Of a stretch of 23,596 nt of DNA, positions 21,629 through 23,596 are shown one piece after another (position 1 is the first letter of the stretch; each line of letters opens with the position of its first letter). The notes beneath the pieces were generated by a model. It saw only the letters and a program-made list of their open reading frames with translations, did not search any database and had not been told where the DNA came from. The DNA comes from Bacteroides_E sp964522975 (GTDB lineage: Bacteria; Bacteroidota; Bacteroidia; Bacteroidales; Bacteroidaceae): the NCBI GenBank assembly GCA_964522975.1, contig CAZFXK010000029.1, forward strand, positions 1-23,596, read 5' to 3'. Both the position numbers and the translations under genes were made by a program.

Positions 21629-22309
21629 CTAATCCACTCCCCCCAAATCACTATGGCGAGGCATAAGGTAAACCATTTGACTAGTTTTTAAAGCAAGTAA
21701 TACATTTTTGCCGCCTTCTATATCAGTAACAAAAGAAATGTAATTATCAGTAGGACTACTAGATTGAGCTTGTTGTAGATTCTTTACATGCTTAGTTAAA
21801 GATGTTGAGCTAGATTTTGCAATTCGACCTACTGCTTCTTCTATAACAACTTCTCTATCTTGATAAATAGCTACTATAGTTACTAAATCATCTTCTTTTA
21901 AATAAGTTGGCCATACTGCTTGTTGTGTAGTTAAACTAATCATAGTTTGGTTAGGTTTAAACTCTCCTGGAGTAACTACTTCTGTTCCTGCCCCATGATT
22001 AATCTGACGGTCAATAATCTGTTGACCTTTAAATATGGGAGTACTGCTAATGTTACCTGCTACATCTTCAATTTGAGAATAAGTGCCTTTTATAGCATCC
22101 CTTTTCGCTATTTTAACTATTTGCAGTTGCTTAGCTTCTATTATTGTAGATTCAGCTATATCTTCTTTTGCTACTATTACAGGTACTGGACTAAACATCA
22201 GATGCAAAGTTAAATAAACTGCGAGTCCAGCTAAAATAGTTAAAAATATAGCTAACCATTTCCCTTTATTATTAGAAGTAAGTGACCTATAGCTCTTCCT
22301 TTTAAACAC
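21629..22309 (-). CDS. cpaB: CpaB/RcpC-like SAF-domain pilus assembly protein
   Basis: The start is GTG 22309, behind AAGGAGGG. This 226-aa protein has a cytoplasmic basic tail (RKSYRSLTSNNKGK), one membrane helix (about 18-40) and a SAF domain (about 42-108) typical of CpaB/FlgA-like proteins: VPVIVAKEDIAESTIIEAKQ ... FKGQQIIDRQI. The C-terminal part (about 115-226, VWPTYLKEDDLVTIVAIYQD) matches the RcpC region. In Gram-negatives it works beside the secretin; in this monoderm-type operon, with no secretin, it may guide the fibre across the wall. It is tightly packed with cpaF and 16 bp after cpaA. Confidence 0.82.
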   Translation of the reverse strand: MFKRKSYRSLTSNNKGKWLAIFLTILAGLAVYLTLHLMFSPVPVIVAKEDIAESTIIEAKQLQIVKIAKRDAIKGTYSQIEDVAGNISSTPIFKGQQIIDRQINHGAGTEVVTPGEFKPNQTMISLTTQQAVWPTYLKEDDLVTIVAIYQDREVVIEEAVGRIAKSSSTSLTKHVKNLQQAQSSSPTDNYISFVTDIEGGKNVLLALKTSQMVYLMPRHSDLGGVD

Positions 22310-22325
22310 TTATATATATCCCTCC

Positions 22326-22856
22326 TTATAAAAATCCAAGTCCCCATATTATCCAAGTACTAATTACTAAAAATGGGCCAAAAGGTATTGGCTTATATTT
22401 TTTATCAATAGATAAATCAATTTCTTTTACTCTATACCCGTACCGTAAATAAACTTTGCGAAAATACGGAAAAAGTCTCTCATAAAACAAGCTTTTAAGT
22501 TGGCCAGAAACTAAATATCTAATTAATTCAAAGACAACAGCTGAAAAAGCAGCTAATGATAAAACGAGTATTACGCCAGGATAACCGAACCACATTCCAA
22601 TACCAGCACTAAACTTAATATCACCTCCACCTAAAGCACCATTTGTAATCCAAGCTACAATAAAAAAACTAATAAAACCCAGGCTAGAACCTATAAGTGC
22701 ATTAACATATGTTTTAGTTATAAGTGCGTAAATAAGCCCAGCCATAAATATTAAGAAGGTTATATAATCTTTTATCACTCCCCATTTAATGTCGGTATAA
22801 ACTATATACAGCCCAGGTAATAAACACCCGAGAAAAATAGCAATATTAACTCCCAT
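22326..22856 (-). CDS. cpaA: CpaA/TadV prepilin peptidase
   Basis: This 176-aa, several-TM aspartyl protease cuts the leaders of the Flp and TadE proteins after Gly. The two catalytic aspartates are visible: Asp22 in IVYTDIKWGVIKDYIT and Asp79 in NGALGGGDIKFSAGIG (GxGD motif). It lacks the N-terminal methylase domain of PilD-type peptidases, as is usual for CpaA/TadV. The C-terminal KPIPFGPFLVIST is also family-like. Its start lies 6 bp after the DUF6906-like gene, with GAGGAGATAGGGAGGG spanning the junction. Confidence 0.88.
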   Translation of the reverse strand: MGVNIAIFLGCLLPGLYIVYTDIKWGVIKDYITFLIFMAGLIYALITKTYVNALIGSSLGFISFFIVAWITNGALGGGDIKFSAGIGMWFGYPGVILVLSLAAFSAVVFELIRYLVSGQLKSLFYERLFPYFRKVYLRYGYRVKEIDLSIDKKYKPIPFGPFLVISTWIIWGLGFL

Positions 22857-22862
22857 CCCTCC

Positions 22863-23030
22863 CTATCTCCTCGTAATTCTATATCTGATTACCCTTTTAG
22901 AATTAGTAAAACGATGTACAATATGTAGCTCCCCTGGTGGGCATTTAATTACTAACCAATTATTAGAATTAAGGCGATTCTTCTTAATTAGCTCCCTTTG
23001 CTTCCTAGTCGGATTTTTACCCCTTCCCAT
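22863..23030 (-). CDS. DUF6906-like small protein, 55 aa, first gene of the pilus operon
   Basis: A 55-codon gene starts at ATG 23030 with GAAGGAGTGAGG upstream. It reads MGRGKNPTRKQRELIKKNRL then NSNNWLVIKCPPGELHIVHR and a basic tail (RVIRYRITRR). The pattern 'G+.PTRKQ+.LI+...LN..NWLV.K...GEL.IVHR' matches the DUF6906 family as I recall it from Firmicutes and their mobile elements. It is very basic and may bind nucleic acid. It lies 6 bp before the prepilin peptidase gene, so it heads the operon. The function of the family is not known. Confidence 0.8.
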   Translation of the reverse strand: MGRGKNPTRKQRELIKKNRLNSNNWLVIKCPPGELHIVHRFTNSKRVIRYRITRR

Positions 23031-23066
23031 AACCTCACTCCTTCTTTATTTATTCTAAAAAATAGT

Positions 23067-23101
23067 AATCCCCCTAAAGGAAATAGACCTTTAGGGGGAT
23101 T
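23067..23101. terminator. Strong hairpin upstream of the pilus operon
   Basis: AATCCCCCTAAAGG (23067-23080), loop AAATAGA, CCTTTAGGGGGATT (23088-23101): a perfect 14-bp stem. The T-rich minus-strand side (ACTATTTTTTAG) suggests a leftward terminator or an attenuator in the pilus-operon leader; no clear promoter is seen between it and the operon. Confidence 0.7.
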
Positions 23102-23133
23102 TATTAAGGAGGAGGAATTTGGAAAGTATGCAC

Positions 23134-23163
23134 AAAAAAAGCCTAGTATTAAAACTAGACTTT
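23134..23163 (-). terminator. Second leftward terminator before the pilus operon
   Basis: On the minus strand, AAGTCTAG-TTTTAATA-CTAGGCTT (one mismatch) is followed by TTTTT. It would stop transcripts leaving toxin-like locus 2 towards the pilus operon. Confidence 0.6.
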
Positions 23164-23192
23164 AAATTTGTGGTAAAAATTATTTTATTGTG

Positions 23193-23198
23193 TATAAT
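23193..23198 (+). promoter_or_regulatory. Plus-strand -10 of the antisense RNA, locus 2
   Basis: A perfect TATAAT. The best -35 is TTGTGG at 19-nt spacing, which is weak. It would start an RNA near 23205 that faces toxin-like gene 2. Confidence 0.35.
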
Positions 23199-23205
23199 AA
23201 TAAAC

Positions 23206-23243
23206 AAGAGGTTTTCTAAGCTACCAACTTAGAAAACCCCTCT
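23206..23243 (-). terminator. Hairpin at the 3' end of toxin-like transcript 2
   Basis: On the minus strand, AGAGGGGTTTTCTAAG-TTGGTAG-CTTAGAAAACCTCT, then TGTTTATTATT. It is a long stem with a modest T-tract, so it is a likely end for the toxin-like mRNA; in the other direction it would be the 5' hairpin of the antisense RNA. Confidence 0.55.
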
Positions 23244-23302
23244 AACCAGTGGGTTGTTACTACAGCTCCTAGTGTGAAGATTGTTAAAATTAAATTTGGA
23301 CT

Positions 23303-23335
23303 TAGCTAATACTTTATGTATTAGCTATTTTTTTT
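23303..23335 (+). terminator. Plus-strand terminator overlapping the toxin-like stop codon
   Basis: A perfect 10-bp stem (23303-23312 with 23318-23327), a 5-nt loop and eight T residues. No plus-strand protein gene ends here, so it must end a non-coding transcript. Confidence 0.8.
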
Positions 23336-23408
23336 GATTGAGCTGGTGGACAAATGTCGCCACAGCTAGAAGTAATAACAAAAGTGTACTAACTTCTATG
23401 AAGCTCAT
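23325..23408 (-). CDS. 27-aa hydrophobic peptide, type I toxin-like (locus 2)
   Basis: ATG 23408 follows GAGAGGGGGG by about six bases. The peptide reads MSFIEVSTLLLLLLAVATFV followed by HQLNQKK: a single membrane helix and a polar, basic tail, very much like the small 'holin-like' or Fst/TxpA-type toxins of Firmicutes. The leader segment CAGCTCTTGGTG (23445-23434) can pair along its whole length, with two G-U pairs, with CACTAGGAGCTG past the gene (23274-23263). A plus-strand terminator overlaps its stop codon. A promoter lies upstream. The same ordered elements occur at 13088-13374 around an unrelated peptide, which strengthens both calls. Confidence 0.7.
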   Translation of the reverse strand: MSFIEVSTLLLLLLAVATFVHQLNQKK

Positions 23409-23471
23409 GTCATCCCCCCTCTCTTAGTTTTTTCACCAAGAGCTGGAGGACTTCCCTATCTGGCTGCTGCT

Positions 23472-23500
23472 ATTTTACCATAATATAGTTTAGTATGTAA
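23472..23500 (-). promoter_or_regulatory. Probable promoter of toxin-like gene 2
   Basis: TTACAT (23500-23495), a 17-nt spacer and TAAAAT (23477-23472) on the minus strand, giving a leader of about 57 nt. It lies at the 3' end of the preceding partial gene. Confidence 0.45.
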
Positions 23501-23596
23501 GCTTTTCTAAACCATGTTTAATTTTGGCAACTTCATAAATTATAGCTAATCTAAAGTCAGTTACATTCCCCTTCTTTTCGTTATTATGAGCGTTGT
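23490..23596 (-). CDS. 3' end of an unknown gene, partial at window edge
   Basis: Thirty-four codons are open from the window edge to TAA at 23492-23490, ending VTDFRLAIIYEVAKIKHGLE then KLTY. The composition is that of a normal soluble protein with a C-terminal amphipathic helix (FRLAIIYEVAKIKHGLEKL). The stop codon lies inside the toxin-like promoter region. There is too little sequence for a family call. Confidence 0.5.
   Translation of the reverse strand, partial: NAHNNEKKGNVTDFRLAIIYEVAKIKHGLEKLTY

Larger units (their letters stand above)
23205..23335 (+). ncRNA. Candidate antisense antitoxin RNA, locus 2
   Basis: This predicted RNA of about 130 nt runs from the TATAAT at 23193 to a textbook terminator. 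Its 5' end would fold into the hairpin 23207-23243 (stem TTTTCTAAG/CTTAGAAAA plus flanking pairs). Its 3' end is TAGCTAATAC-TTTAT-GTATTAGCTA plus eight T (23303-23335). It overlaps the stop codon and 3' region of toxin-like gene 2 on the other strand. The layout equals locus 1. The RNA is inferred; the terminator is clear. Confidence 0.5.

Noticed and set aside
23128..23232. Plus-strand frame of 34 codons behind a strong AAGGAGGAGG
   Set aside because: It runs through two hairpins (23134-23163 and 23206-23243) and has low-complexity Lys/Ile/Leu composition, and its spacing from the Shine-Dalgarno is long; it is better explained as part of terminator and antisense-RNA sequence.

Overview
The window comes from a low-GC Gram-positive bacterium, most likely a member of the Clostridia. 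The evidence is AT-rich DNA, strong AGGAGG-type ribosome binding sites, a Gram-positive style Tad pilus set with no secretin, a stalk-domain (copper amine oxidase N-domain) protein and a DUF6906-like small protein. I cannot name the genus from sequence alone. Almost everything is on the minus strand. The window reads as part of a conjugative, site-specifically integrating element (ICE-like) or its circular form. No rRNA, CRISPR array or transposase gene is visible.

Layout. 1-1216: promoter-proximal end of a transfer operon, read leftwards (37-aa HTH protein, 118-aa unknown, two-TM secreted/membrane protein, partial VirB2/TrbC-like pilin). 1239-2063: remnant of an Ig-like domain gene, a small unknown gene and a small coiled-coil gene. 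2147-4204: topoisomerase III. 4342-4618: attachment region with the 3' half of a tRNA-Pro(UGG) and its terminator, flanked on both sides by a 25-bp repeat that looks like integrase arm sites. 4649-6024: tyrosine integrase and excisionase. 6146-7136: stand-alone HD-GYP protein and a heptad-repeat coiled-coil protein. 7233-12986: 1917-aa secreted PKD/Ig-like surface protein. 13088-13374: a small hydrophobic peptide gene with the layout of a type I toxin-antitoxin locus. 13426-14304: secreted stalk-domain protein. 14323-15966: XRE / ImmA-IrrE protease / PIN nuclease operon. 16149-17351: a possibly frameshifted small gene and two membrane-protein genes on opposite strands. 17340-23030: Tad/Flp pilus operon (DUF6906-like, CpaA, CpaB, CpaF, TadB, TadC, two Flp pilins, TadE, TadG-like). 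23193-23500: a second type I toxin-like locus on the other strand. 23490-23596: 3' end of an unknown gene.

How the parts may work together. Int and Xis with the tRNA-Pro site would move the element. The transfer genes and topoisomerase III serve conjugation. The Tad pilus, the large PKD protein, the stalk-domain protein and the c-di-GMP phosphodiesterase suggest a surface-attachment programme carried as cargo. Three toxin-like modules (two small-peptide/antisense-RNA loci and XRE-ImmA-PIN) would stabilise the element. Arm-type repeats on both sides of the tRNA fragment suggest that the assembled molecule is an uninterrupted attP (circular form, plasmid or tandem junction) rather than a single integrated copy.

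The likeliest places for undescribed biology are the two toxin loci, which share the same folded layout with unrelated sequences, the complete-looking attP, and several small genes described below (second Flp pilin, TadE with a probable AUU start, 37-aa HTH protein).
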